A DNA stretch of 64,000 bases, from contig FTLJ01000273.1 in NCBI GenBank assembly GCA_900155495.1, positions 1-64,000 on the forward strand, given 5' to 3'. Under the pieces are notes generated by a model that was not told the DNA's origin, made no database searches, and saw only the letters and a program-made list of their open reading frames with translations. The translations under genes and the position numbers were made by a program. This DNA comes from Porogramme epimiltina. Its lineage: Eukaryota > Basidiomycota > Agaricomycetes > Polyporales > Polyporaceae. Of the stretch, positions 1 to 12,128 are shown in pieces. The stretch's first letter is position 1, and each line of letters opens with the position of its first letter.

Positions 1-201
1 GCGCTACACCATACTCGTCCACGGCAAGAGAAAGAAGGGGGGGGGGGGCAGGACTGGGAGCGGCTGGGAGGGGGGGAGGCCTGCGGTGACGTAACGCGCC
101 CGACCGGCGATGGGGGGTGCAGCGCGCGGGCGATTGTGATTGAGTGCTGCTTGCTGCTGCTCGAGCGGGCGTGATGCATATTGCGATTGCGATCTCGCCT
201 A

Positions 202-227
202 CCTGCCTGCCTGTCTGTCTTGCCTGC
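202..227. repeat. CCTG/TCTG tetranucleotide microsatellite
   Basis: A short run of CCTG units with CTGT/TTGC interruptions. A very similar run is at 601-630 and a reverse-complement copy (CAGG units) at 803-814. Confidence 0.7.
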
Positions 228-600
228 GCCGGTCGCGGCTGACGACAAATGGCGTCGGCGCCGCCCACCCGCGCGCCCTCCCGATTCGAGTCGAGTCGGC
301 CCGCTGCTGCATAAGACGCGGCCGACGACGACCCGGGGCGAGTGTGGGTGTGGGTACGGTCGGCGACCCGCTCCCGGAAAAGAGGGGGGGGGGCACAGGG
401 GTGCCTGGCGCGCCATTCGCGGGGCCGATGATGATATGGGGACGAGATGGACCCTCGTCATTGCGCGGGAGACCGGGCGGTCGCACTAAGCACTAAGCAG
501 CACAGCTCCGCCGGCGGACATATCGAGAGAGAGAGACTTTTACGGATCGCGCGACGCGGTCGGTCGGGCGGCGCGCGTCGGCCGCGGTGCGCATCAGGGC

Positions 601-630
601 GCCTGCCTGCCTGCCTGTCTGCTTGCCTGC
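601..630. repeat. CCTG/TCTG tetranucleotide microsatellite, second copy
   Basis: Four CCTG-type units followed by TCTG and TTGCCTGC. It is nearly the same as the run at 202-227, about 400 bases away, and has an inverted short copy at 803-814. Confidence 0.7.
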
Positions 631-3179
631 GTGCACGGCGCTCGTGCGGGACGAGCGGCGGCGACCGTGCGCGACCTCCGCTCGCGCTCTCGCCCCCTCC
701 CATGTACTTACTTGGGCCCTCTTGCCCCCACCCCACCGCGCCCCGCCACCTCCTGCCTCCGTCGTGATCACGATCCACGACAGCCACCATGATGCCCTGA
801 TGGACAGGCAGGCTGGACGCCACGGGCAGTCCGCGGTCGGCGCTCGGGCTCGGGCACGCGCTGCTGCTGAAGGCCCGGGGCGGGCGTTGAAAAATGCCCA
901 TATCGGGCGGCACGGCCTGCTGCTGCCATTGCCGGCAGGAATTAAAAAAGAAAAAAAAAGGCTGGTGTTGCACGAAGCTCTGCACTCGCGCGAGCGCAAC
1001 TACTTACATACACATTGCACGGCGCGTGTCCCGCGAGGTGAGGCGGGGCGATGATGTTCGCTCGGCCACACCGGACAGCCCTCCTCCGGATACAGTCTGG
1101 GCCCCGGGGCGCCCGCTCGCGAGAAACGGCCACGAAACATCTCGACGCACCCTCAGCCGCCCCGCGCGGGGAGGAAGGCACGTCCACGTCGTTTGGGGGC
1201 TCCGCACGAGGCGCGGCGCGGGGACGCGCGCAGGCGGCGCGCGCCGCACCCGCCCCACCTCGCTGCGCGCGCCCCCTCCCCCCCTCGCGACCGACGACGA
1301 CGACGATCTCCAGGGTTGCGTTCGTGCACACATGCACGCTCGCTCGAAACTCGTTAATTAGCATTAGCGTTTCGCGCGCCCCGCGCGGCGGCTCGGTCAG
1401 AGAGCCTCTGCGCGCCTCGCGCCGCCACAGGACCACCGCGGCGGCGGCGGACGCACGCCCGCGCTCCGCACCCGTCGCCGAGCTCGCCCGGGACGTCGAG
1501 GTCTGGGTGGCGTTTCGGGATCGGCCGCGCGAGGTCTTCTTCCCGGACGCCGCGGGTTGCTGGGGAGTGGAAGGGGGGGGAGGGGGGGGGCGGGGACGGC
1601 CGTCGTCGCGCGCAGGGCACGGTGCGGCGCGCGCGCGAGAGGGAGGGAGAGCGTGGATTGCGCGAAGAAAGAACGCGGCGCGAGGCACCGCGATGACCCC
1701 CCCTCTCCACCCTCCGCACCCTCCACACCAGCACGCACGCGACGGCGCCGCCGCCGCCCCGCACACGTCTATCCGCTGGGGGGGTGCCCTGCCGGAGATT
1801 GCAGGCGCGAGGCTTAATGGCTCGGAGATGGGCGCGCGAACGCGGGGTAGGCAGGGGGGGAGGGGGATTCGCCCCTACGTCCGCGGCCGTGGGGCCGAGG
1901 TCAGGCGGGCATTACGGCACGCCGGGGTGTATGTGACGGTGGTGGGGGACGTGGGTGGGTGCGCACTGCGTGGAGCGCGACGGAGGTCGGTCGCGGCTTG
2001 CGAACACGACCCGGCCAGAATGTGCGAGAGTTTTTTTTCTGGGATGAGGGAGGACGGACGGTTGAACGTTGGAGGGGTTTACCGATGTGGATCAACTGAT
2101 GGGATGGGCAGGCACCGGGCTTGACATCTGCTCGCAGTCAGAGGAGGGCCGTTCGAGGACTTCTGTCCTGGCAGGACGACGTACGTCGCTTGCTGTGGTG
2201 CAGATCACTGGGAAGCCCGCGGACGGTGCCTATACTACTACGTATGCATGCGCGAGACGTGTCTGCGCCCTTGTCTCCCATGTCGCCTTTAGGAGGCATC
2301 AAACTGGCATATTCGCAGAGTTTTAGACGTGCAGCGCCTGGAGTTGAGTTGCCGCTACTCGGAGAGTTATTCACCGCACAAGGCCGACAGGTCTTTCAGG
2401 GGTGGTTGAATGCCGTATATATGCCGAAGCGCCACCATCGCTACCGTTTGCGCACAATGTCAGAGACGGACGGTTCGATTTGAAAGTACGGCGGACTTAC
2501 CCTGGGTCGGGGCCTATTGCATCAGAGAATCCCACATTCATATAGCTGGCCACGAGGAGGCAATGAGAAGAGAACGCGACATAAAGCTTCAGTATTTTGG
2601 ACCCCGACTGGCGAAGCTGAGAGAATGAGTCGCAGCTACATGCTGTCACCCGGATAAGGCTTGGTTTGATATTGATAAGTACACCTTGGCAGCAAGATTT
2701 GACCGTTGGCGGCAGGTCGTAGAGTGGGCACCGGGTATCTCCAGGAGACGCCGATGGCATTACGTCAGGGAAGCCCGGAAGGAGTTGTGGGAGGATGTGC
2801 CGCGACGTCGTGGGGTTACGGAAGGGGAGTCCTCGTGGCTAGCTAATCCAACAGCATATCCCCGGGCGAAGACAGGAAGCTCCAGAAGGCCGTCGCCAGT
2901 CGTTGCCACCCCTCATGAGCGGGGGGATACGAGCACATGTGACGTAGTGGAGTTCATTCAAACTCTGTGCGGTGCCGATCCTCGCCAAACGTATCGCCGC
3001 GGCGTCTTGCTCTTTGGTTCGCCTGGGCCAGAGCTCCCGACAGGCAGCCATCGCGGCAGACGCGGTCTGTCCAGACAAAGCCCGGGGAATTCTTTCCGAT
3101 CAGCGGAATCAGCAGACCCTGCGTCTGTTAGTGCAGCCGTTCCTAGGATATGCCTGCGAGTCAGCCTAGACTAAGATAT

Positions 3180-3810
3180 GAGCTAATGCCCAGCCGTAAG
3201 CGGGTCAATGGGTTGTCACTTACCATGACATACAAAATAACGGAAAGGGCAACGAATCGAGGGCGCCACTGCTTCAGACGCTCTTCAATGTGCTGATTGT
3301 CCTTCGAAGGTGCTGGCGCAGTAATTTGTATATTCGGCAGACGTAAAATCTTCACCCATGACGTCGGAGTAAATCTGGGGAATGTCGGATGCCTTGTTGG
3401 GAAGTCTCTCGTGCACGAGCTCATCACAAAGTACACTCACATTTTTCGCAGCGGCGTCGGGAGACAAACGGCCCGGCGCGGGCAACCACAGGTCGACAGC
3501 CGCGGGAGGGACACCGGGTGGAGTAGAGTCTAACACAATGGCCCGTGTTAGATGTTGAACAAGTTGACGGAAAATGCGCTCACCTGGCAACCAGACACCA
3601 ATCGGCATATTTGGGGTCGGATACGGAAGGCATCGACTGCGGTGCTACTGCGCATACAATGCCCGGGACCCTTTAGGGGCGGAAGGTGCGGGTAGACGCC
3701 GAGGCGCTTGAAAGAATGATGAAGAGGAAGACATTTGAACTTTAGAGGAGAAGTCGGCATCTAGGCAGTATACAACAAAAGCAAGAAAGGCTGTGAGGAC
3801 ATACGGCATA
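3180..3810 (-). other. coding-like remnant or unrecognised spliced gene
   Basis: On the minus strand a frame starting near 3809 gives a hydrophobic start (MPYVLTAFLAFVVYC) and then a Pro-rich segment. A second frame further down (about 3608-3430) ends at a plausible GTGAGT donor. A third (about 3380-3225) contains HIEERLKQWRPRFVALSVI. The pieces have gene-like codon choice but I cannot join them into one frame with convincing splice sites. The product is not recognised; it may be a decayed small membrane or secreted protein gene. Confidence 0.25.
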
Positions 3811-4594
3811 GTGGTTTCAGCATCACGCGCGTCGGATTTGGTTTTAACCCTTGCAGGCGTATGGCGCTAGGAGCTTGAGCTCTCCATGCGCGGATCTTAG
3901 AGCCCGAGAGGGCTGCTGGATGACGCTGGTGCTCGGAAGAGTGAGTGGACGCCGCGCAACAGACTGGGGTACATGGACATGGTTCCTACACGTCGAAGGT
4001 CGGGGATGCAGTGCCACCCCAGACAGATGTCGCCTGCGCGAACACCTGATGAGCGGGCACGCGCTGGATAATCTGCTTCCGCTGGATGTCGCCGTCTTCC
4101 AAGTTGGCAGTGGCAGCGAGGGGGCATCTGTGCGCGCAACAGAGGTATGGATGGAAGGAGATGCAGCTCGAGCCAGAATGGGAGTCGCCCCGAGCGTGGC
4201 GCGTCGTGGCGCGTCTCGATCACGGGCCCGCGATGGCGCCCATTAAGCTGGGGCGACGCCGTACACGTGGGCATTTTTCAGGCTCGGCGCAGTCCGGCGC
4301 GATGGCCGCGTTGAGGGCATGGCTGTTCGGAGTCGGCGGCCCCCCACCCCACCCTCCTCCCTCTCCTCATCGTCGCCGACAGCGAGGACGAACGCATAGG
4401 CGACGTCCCCTGTTGCAGCCCCTTCCTCCTTCTTCGCCGCCCATCTTCCTTCCGCCCAACACGCATCTAACCGAACATCTCCCCTTATCTCCCTCAACTT
4501 GGGCTTCGTCCTCAGGCAATCTCCGAGCCCCGCCCGCTGCAAGACACCTTTGTCGCCAGCCGACTCGCACAGCCGAGGCCCTCCTTTGTCTAAC

Positions 4595-6237
4595 ATGTCT
4601 GCGCCGTCATATCGGCTCGAGACTCCTCGCCCGCGCCCGCCACCGCTCCCCTTAAGGTCGGGCAGCAATTCAGCAATCAGGAACTCTCGCGTTCTGGGTC
4701 AGAAAGATGCTTCGGACACACTCCTTTATGACCTTCCGCCGACCTCACCGACGTCCCCCATCCGTATTGCCTCTCCAACCTCTCCCATTTCCCCCCGTAG
4801 CCCGCACCGCAGTGCAAGGAACAGCAGGATCATGTCTCCTCCACCGTCCGGCAAGCGCTCAAATACTCCTTCGCAACCTACACGCAGCGAGCTAGAGGTG
4901 TTTGCAGAGCGCTGCAAAGCATGGTACGTCGCTCTCGCGATTTCTATACACGGTCTTTCCGCTCACAGTTCGTAGGTATTACCAACAGGATGATGAGGCG
5001 GGCAGGGTCATGACCCAAACTCTTGCCACACTTCCCCCTTCACAACGTGCGCCCTTTGCTCGCCTGCAGGCGTCCATCCGTTCTGGATACCACGCAAGTG
5101 TGAGCGCAAGACGGGACGCCGAGTTCAAAGCCCACTTGAATGCGACCAAGCCAGGCGGCTCGCTTATGCCCCATTCGCGTGCAGACCCCACAGGTCCGCT
5201 CGCGAAAAAAGAGCGCCACGATCGGCTCGACCATTTCATCCGGACGTGGTGCACGATGGGCATGCCAGGGACAAAACCGTTCTTCCAAGGCTTGTGGGCG
5301 GTCATGCGCCTCCAGGTGGTCCCAGAAACACTTGGTGGTGCGGGTTCTCGCCGGATTGAGTGGGAAATCGACGACGCTGTGTTCAAGGAGGCAGGGCAAG
5401 TCGACTTTACCCTATCCCCACGGTTGAGTCCGACTAATCCCGTCTCGGCAATTCCCGTCCACTAGTGGCAAGGATTTCATGCTTGAGGCTATTGACGTCC
5501 TGAAAGGGGTCAGTGTTTTAGAAATGAATCCCGGGATCGATGACGCTGACGTTATGGATCAGGTTCTCGCCTTCGATGAAACCATGTCGCTCAGTCGCGC
5601 TTCGTCGACTAGTAGTTCCACCGGCTACCCCGCACATACGCCTTTGTCGCCTATACACTCTCGGTCACAATCACAACCACTTCCCTCTGAGCGGACGCCG
5701 ACCACACGCTCCCAGAAGCTTCCTCCAATTGCCTCCACTACTCAGACCAAGCGACCCCGAGCGCCGAGTGATCCATTTTTGGACACACCCACTCTCTCAA
5801 CATCGTATTCTTCAGCGAAGACGGGCACGAGTCACCTCTCTACCTCCGGTTCATCGGTAGCAGACGAGCCTGTCACACCAACGACACCTGTAAGAGAGGT
5901 CGACGATCTGTTTGCGCAGGCGCCTCCGAATCACGACTTCTCCGAGTCCGATGGATACCTTCGGACATGGACAGCACCAGACCTCCCCAATCCTGAATTC
6001 CTAACCTTACTGGCCCTCTTTCCCCCGTTCATCGCACAGAGCGCCCTCCCACGCTTCCCCGTGACCCCCACATCCCGCCGGCTCGCCGACGTCGAAGAAG
6101 GGCAGGAGGATGAAGGCCGGAAAGAGATCAGGGTCGGTACTGGGACCATGTGGCTCGGTCCGCAGCAGCGCACCGACGGCTGGCAAGGCGGTTGGTGGAC
6201 GCGGTTCAAGATGTGGCTCGCGCGGGTGTTCTGCTGA
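4595..6237 (+). CDS. conserved-looking Ser/Pro-rich protein of unknown function, GC-AG intron
   Basis: Three exons (4595-4923, 4976-5395, 5466-6237) give about 506 residues. The first intron is GT-AG. The second must be GC-AG (GCAAGT at 5396), because the neighbouring GT at 5400 would break the frame. Residues 1-100 are Ser/Pro-rich and probably disordered. About 103-290 form a more ordered, helical-looking block containing CKAWYYQQDDEAGR and ATLPPSQRAPFARLQAS. About 290-430 are again Ser/Thr/Pro-rich. The C-terminus has a Trp-rich basic segment, WWTRFKMWLARVFC, that could lie on a membrane. The start is the first ATG in the open frame downstream of the CT-rich leader. I do not recognise the family; the ordered block resembles proteins I would expect to be conserved only among basidiomycetes (inference). 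No catalytic motif is visible. Confidence 0.8.
5396..5465 (+). other. GC-AG intron
   Basis: This 70-nt intron starts GCAAGT and ends CTAG. Joining 5395 to 5466 keeps the frame (FKEAG/GKDFML). The only nearby GT, in CAAGTCGAC, gives the wrong phase. Every other intron I placed in the window is GT-AG. Confidence 0.75.
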
Positions 6238-9200
6238 ACGTCGCGTCCGGCACATTTTTGAGCCGCATTTGGGTTACGGGCCCCGCAGACCCTGCTCCCC
6301 TTTCGCGCGCCCGAGGCGTATGGACCTCGGTCTTTCAGGACCGTCCATTTAGATCCTCTATCTCGCGTTTGCGTTGTAGGACGATCAGAGCGTCGGACTA
6401 CGTGGCGGCTATTATGAGTCGCTTCACCATCGGACATCATGTATCGCGGCATCCCTCCTTCCTCGTCCATATGATGTCGTCTGGATGGGATCGCCCATGG
6501 TACCGTCGGGTACATACCCTGTACACTCACCATGTTGATATTATTTACTATGGTAATGTGCTCGACATGCCGGTGTTCACATTCACTCCCTGTGCATTCA
6601 CTTAAGGTCTCGCTTCGCGGTTCTCTCGGTAGCCTCGTCGTCACGGGTCCCGTCGCCCGTAGAGCGGGACTGTCCGTGACCTGTGATACGTCGAAGGCCA
6701 GGAATAGGCTTGCCGATCCGCCCAGCGACACCCAAAAAGACAAAAGAGGCAGTCGTAGTGTTCAAGATCCATGAGGCGAGAATAAGCTCTCGTCGTCGGC
6801 TGCCGCAAGCTCAGCCCCCAAGCCCATCGCCATCTTGGGCGGTCGACACCCATGGATGAGAACCCGTGAACCGTTCCCCGGAATGATCACCGTCAGAAGA
6901 CCTCAAGCTACAGAATGGTGCGTGCCATCTTAATGTCCCCGAGCAATTGCGATCTCGCCGTATCTCGTACCCTGCAGGAGGCACCGTTCGCCTGGTTCAC
7001 TTACGCCTCAGGCTTCCTCACGTCTCACGCACCTATCGGCCGTTCCCACTCCCCCGTACGTTCGCTACCGAAGCCCCTAAAGGCACCCTCACAGCGTGCT
7101 CCCTCGGCTTCGCCCGTTTGACTCGACACAGGCATGGCGTAGAGTTGCCGGTTCGAGCTGCCTTTCCTCCTACCGCAGGGTCGGTACCCGCCCCCCGCCC
7201 GACGCCCTGTAGCACGCAGCGGCCCGCACTCGACGAGCGGCCTTCCTTCCGCCTACCCGCCTGACCCGCTCTTTCCACGCCCAACAGGCCCCGAAGGGCT
7301 GCGCGGCCTGACAAACTCAGTGACAAAGACTTGCGCGCGGGAGAACGCAAGGCTCTCCGAGGCCGCTATTGCGCACAGACGGACGCGGACGCGGATCCGC
7401 GACATCAACGCCCGAGCTGCCAACCCTCTTTTCCAGTGACAAATGCACCCCCCTGGCGACATCGAAGCTCGAAGGATACGCTAGCGCACGCCCGGAAGGA
7501 GCTTACAGATCAGGCTGGGGTAGAATGCCCATGGCTGCGAAGAGAAGGTGCGCGCGCTATCGTGTCTATCGCGAGCTCTGCCCTCACCGTCACCGCCACA
7601 GGTGCTGGGCCATATGCTCGCCCGGCGCAGATCCCAGAGGCCGCATATGCTCCTGGGCGAGCACGGCTGCGCGCACGCCGGCGCGCGCTATCGCTCGATA
7701 GGCCCACGGTCGGTCCCGGACTAGCCGAGCGCGGTGGAGGGAGGAAGGCGGAAGCAGCCCGACGCTTTCGCTGAATGCAGCGTCTCGATTCTGCAGGTGG
7801 CGCTCGAAGAGACGTGCCCGGCGAATCTGTCCATGCGGTGAATCTCCCGAGGGCGAGCTGCGTTTCCCTCGCCGCGCCGTCTGATGGAAGCGTCCGCGCT
7901 GGGACCGCGCGTGCGGCGGCTCAGCGGTCGGCGCGGCGGCTCGCGAGCATCTGCAGCTGGTGTTGCGCGCGCCGTGCGCGCAGGGCCCGGGGATGGCGTC
8001 ACCGCGCGGCGCAATACTGGTGTTTTCTGCGCGGCCCATGTCGCCGTTTGTCGATCAGGGTGGGGCCACCCTGGGAAGCACTCCTGGCTGCGTCGCGCGG
8101 GCCGCTGTGGGAGGTTTTGGGAAGATAGCATCGATACGAGCTTGAAACTTGATGGTGAGCGTACTGCGTGTCGCTTGATGGGCACTCGACTGACAACCTC
8201 TGAATTGCGTTCCCCCCTTAGGGATATGTGGGGCTCAAATTCGACATACGCGTGTGTGAAGACCCACTCTAGGCGGGGCTCCTCTGCCGCCCGGCGTCTC
8301 TATCACGGATACGCAGTTGGTGCCCTGATTCTTCAAGGATAGTCTTTTTGGACATGCCGGACAACGCCTCTGAAATTGATCAAACGCATGTGCCGACATG
8401 CGAAGTTTCGAGACAGCCGTGTCTGAATGGCATCGACAGCCCGACAATTGACTAGTGGCTGCCGAGGAACCCAGGCAAGTCTTCTTCAACAATTCTGCAT
8501 TCATCGTCTGGCCTTCAATGGCCTTCCTACACCCCGCTCTCATGTAGGCCCTGTGTATGTTGTATTGTGACAGAAGCGCCACCGCTAGTCGACGTTAGGG
8601 GTCCCGACGCTGTTGAATGACGTAGTTCCGGGACCTGAAAGGGGTGCGAGTGAACACGTTCCCAGGCCCTCTCGTGCTGATGCTGAGCAGCTTCTTTGCG
8701 TCCCGACCAAACCACGCCAATGCGGGAGAAGCGAGTAGCACGCTGAGCGTGACCCTCCGCCCGCCGCGAGCTTGAGAGCGCACCCCGAAAGTATTTGGAA
8801 TCTCCCGAACATCCTCGTACTACTAGTTCCCGGCTAGCCCGGGACCCAATGACGAAACCCGCATACTAGAATGCCTTCGCGCCACTAGACCACCAAGCCA
8901 CGATAGAGTGCGCGAACGCCGCCCGTCGTGGTGCTGCGTCTGAGGGTTGACCGTAGCCGCGCGGCCGGTGCAGCGCCATTACTCTACTGCTTCCTCAATG
9001 CGAAGTGATGGTGGCATAGCCCCCGTGGCGGACTCCGCTCCGGTTACCTTCCTCGTCGACGCGCCCCTGACCCTGTATGTCAAGCTCTTGGGCCCCCGCC
9101 CGGGGGCATTGCCGCTTGCGAAGAAACATTACACTGCGGAGTTCCGCGCGGAGCGCGCGCACGTCTTCGACGACGTCGGCGGCATGATGCACTATCAGGG

Positions 9201-10479
9201 GCGCGCACTCCGACGGGCAGCGGGTGACTTTTTGGCCCTGCGACGGCGCATAGACGTTTGTGCACCACCGAGCGCGGGCAACCAGCGTTAGAAACGAGGC
9301 GAGCAGGGCGCCATAGGGGAGCGTGGTGGTCTCGGTGTTGTCATCACCCGCTGCCTATTTGCTGGCGTGAGATCCTCGAACTGAGCGTCTGAGAACAAAT
9401 AGCCAACATAGGGGCCCGGAGTAACTTAAACCTTCGTTGCATCTGCATACCTCAACATGACGCGCCCGCATACTCGAACGCATCGTTATAGGAGCATAGC
9501 GGTGCGAGTCGTTGTCATATACCATAACTGCGCTCCTCTATCAAAGACGAAGCGATAGCACTCGTTTCAGGGCCGCGCAACGAATGCACCTTCGTGGCAA
9601 GCTGTCGAGGAAAGCGCCCGCTCTGGTCGCTCCGTGGGCAGCAACGGTCTGGACAACGTGATGGATTTGATCGTCGTTGTCGAACAAACGCTGCACCACC
9701 ACTTAAGTCTCCTGAGTTTCCAGCTGCGACGTCGGCGAGGGTGGAGTGAGTACGGCACCCCGCAGCTATTACTGGCGCCACGAGCCGCAGGGCTGCCGTC
9801 AGGGGAGGCAACAAGCTCAGGCTTCAGGTTCTGGCTCCCAAGTTGCCACGGTGTCGGGTCGGTCAATTGGCAGTATTTGGTGCGGCGCGGTGGTTGTTCG
9901 CGGGTATGTACCTGACCACGGCAATCCGGCGTGCGCTGAACTTCCGTAAGTCGAGTCGGAGTTCGGGCTGGAGTCGGCCGCGCCGGGATGCAGCGTCCGC
10001 AACGGGCAAGCACACCTTTGGTCAAATGAAGTTCGGATTGGGGTAATGTACAACATAGACCGAGGCGGAGAGCAATGCTAGCGGACACCATAGGAATAGC
10101 AGCGGCCAGTGGGGGCTTTTCGCTCCCGGGACGCCGCCGCCATAACCACGCGCGGGGCCCGCGTAGTGGAACCCAGTCCGGGGAACTGGATGGGGCAGGC
10201 GGGGTACCCCGCATTTCCGACGAAGAGGAAACAGCGAAGAGGCAAAAGGCGCGACTATCCGACCGTTAATTTAGACCGTGGGCGGCGACGAGGGAGTAGT
10301 TCGATCGAGGCCCGGAGGGTATCGTGGGGAGGCTCTGAGATTTGAAAGCGACAAGAAATCCGTCTGTGTGAAGGCACTAGGCTGTGGCCCGGCACACTGG
10401 AGGCACCAAAGAGTTGAGAAATATCGGTTAGGGGAGAGGGTATGAGAGAGGGAGCCCAGAAGGATCGACGACCCCGACG
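6238..10479. other. 4.2 kb without a supported gene
   Basis: Frames here are short, overlap on both strands and show no family motif. Fragments with coding-like composition occur at about 6598-6800 (-), 6950-7700 (+) and 9500-10090 (-), but none can be extended into a multi-exon model. No terminal repeats, transposase or reverse transcriptase motifs were seen. It may be eroded gene or transposon material. Confidence 0.4.
6598..6800 (-). other. possible 3' end of a minus-strand membrane protein gene
   Basis: A minus-strand frame reads a hydrophobic helix (LILASWILNTTTASFVFLG) followed by a basic, hydrophilic tail that ends at a stop at 6598. That would fit the C-terminal exon of a membrane protein convergent with the gene ending at 6237. 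No upstream exons could be found between 6800 and 8200, so it may be only a remnant. Confidence 0.25.
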
Positions 10480-12128
10480 TCATCGCCGAGCCTTTAGCAA
10501 GGCAAGAGACTCTTGGAGAGCTCGGATCTCGTTCTTCTGTCTGTGGGGCAGTCCACGGGCTTGCATCAGCACATAGCTCGCTCCACATAATCTACGGAGA
10601 GGTACGTACCGCTGTACCTGCTCCTCCAGCCGGGTGATCTGTCTGGCCTTAACCTCCGCGCTCTTCTGTGCTGCGCGCTCACGTTGCTCGAGCCTTCGGA
10701 CATGGTCCGGAAGGCTAGAGAACCATGTGGCGTGCGCCGCAACCACATCGGCGGAGAACCCGCTCAGAGGTGAGCCCAAAGGCCCAGACTGCACCTCCGC
10801 CGCCGATGGTGTAGGCGGGGGAGCAATAGAGCCTGTGCGGAGCGCTGCCGAGCGTTGGTGGAACGGGTTTTCCTACTCATGCGTCCACATGTACGCCCAT
10901 AGCGGGTGCAAACCCATTTTCATGATTGGAAAGAAAAGAAGCAAAGAGGGAATACGGTCAGAACGATGAACGTATTCGACAGAGGCAGTTGAGCGCGTAC
11001 CGGGTCATCCTGGATCATCTGCCACTGCGAGGGTCCCGCGGTTGACCGGGACATCTCTCGCCCATTGTCCTTCTGCGCAGAAGGTGTCGTAGGCTCCAGC
11101 ACCTCGAGCGGTAGCAGCGGGGGCGTATGGCGTCCGTACTGGCCCGCAGCCCCGCTTCCCTTTCCCGTATGCGAAGTCCCAGGTGGAGTGAGGAGCATGC
11201 CCCCCATGCCGCCGCCGCCATTCCCACCGTGTGCCCGTGCGTGCGTGGAACCCGCCCGGTTGGGAGTCAACGGGGGTAGGGCCGGTGGGCAGTGTCCGCC
11301 ACGCCCCTGCGCCTCTTCCGGCCCTCGGGATCCGGACGCACGCGAGGGACCGGAGCCGAAGGCGGCCTCGACTGCGTCTGGCTGCGTTGAATTGTATCGC
11401 GACGGAGAGCCCATCAAGCGGCGCGGTGAGGGCGTCTCGAAATAGTCTTCGATGGGGTCATCGTCATCGACGGGGTCTGTCTGAATGCCCTTGTCCTCCA
11501 TGTCTTCGAGCTCCGCCTCTTCGATCTCTGAGTAAATCGAGTGTCCCACACTTGATTGCGTGCTTGGCGGAAACTCGAGAAGCGTTTCCGGAGGTACGAT
11601 CTCGCGGGGTTTTGATCGTGAATAGGGCGAAGGAGAATATGGAATATCGGACGGGTCTCGCTCTGGTTCTTCTCGGAGAGCTGCCTCGATTTGAGCTTGT
11701 AGGAGCGCTGATCGCGTTGAAGAAGCTTGCATAGACCCTGAGCGGGGTGCCTTGGAGGGCGTTACGGGAGGCTCAGAGGCCCTAGATTCCCTTTGGGCGG
11801 CAGTGAGTGCATCTTCTATGCTCTTTATACGTGCGGCCCTTCCTTCTGCGGTCGGCTTCACAGACTTGAATGGTGTTCGGCGATGTGAAGGTGTCCCGAG
11901 TGGAGTCGATGGAATGGTCCACGTTCTATCGCTCGTGCCGCTATCTAGCCGCCGCTGTTTCGATCCTCCTGAGGCCCCATCTGCAGCCGCAAAATCTGGG
12001 GTTGGGCTCTGCACTCGTCGGCGCTTCTGTGCAGACCCTGGCGTGGTAGATAGACGGGCGACCTGGTCGCCGTATGTAGGCCTTCGGGGAGTGGATGGAA
12101 CGGGATCATTTTTCGGACTGGCAACCAT
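10480..12128 (-). CDS. unknown protein with disordered N-terminus and C-terminal coiled coil
   Basis: Three exons (12128-11001, 10872-10610, 10540-10480) give about 483 residues. The start is the first ATG of the long exon (MVASPKNDPVPSTP). Residues 1-376 are Ser/Thr/Pro-rich with many S/T-P sites (IPSTPLGTPSHRRTPF) and an acidic stretch near 200-235 (EIEEAELEDMEDKG). Gly-rich sequence follows. The last two exons encode a strong heptad-like coiled coil (HVRRLEQRERAAQKSAE ... RLEEQVQRQKNEIRALQES) that ends the protein. The many proline-directed sites suggest CDK or MAP-kinase control (inference). A coiled-coil end after a long disordered region is common in spindle-pole, septin and nuclear scaffold proteins, but no family signature is visible and I give no function. 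Confidence 0.8.

Larger units (their letters stand above)
1..4594. other. gene-poor, GC-rich low-complexity region
   Basis: No gene can be supported. Positions 1 to about 2000 are very GC-rich with runs of G and C, so all six frames stay open by composition alone. The long overlapping frames here have no recognisable domain, no consistent splice sites and arginine/alanine/proline-rich translations. From about 2100 base composition becomes more balanced, but only short frames remain. The stretch just before 4595 is CT-rich, as expected for the promoter and 5' leader of the downstream gene. Confidence 0.5.

Noticed and set aside
942..2124. Long overlapping open frames on both strands (up to 357 codons)
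   Set aside because: The DNA is extremely GC-rich so stops are rare in all frames. Translations are Arg/Ala/Pro-rich, overlap each other on both strands and carry no motif.
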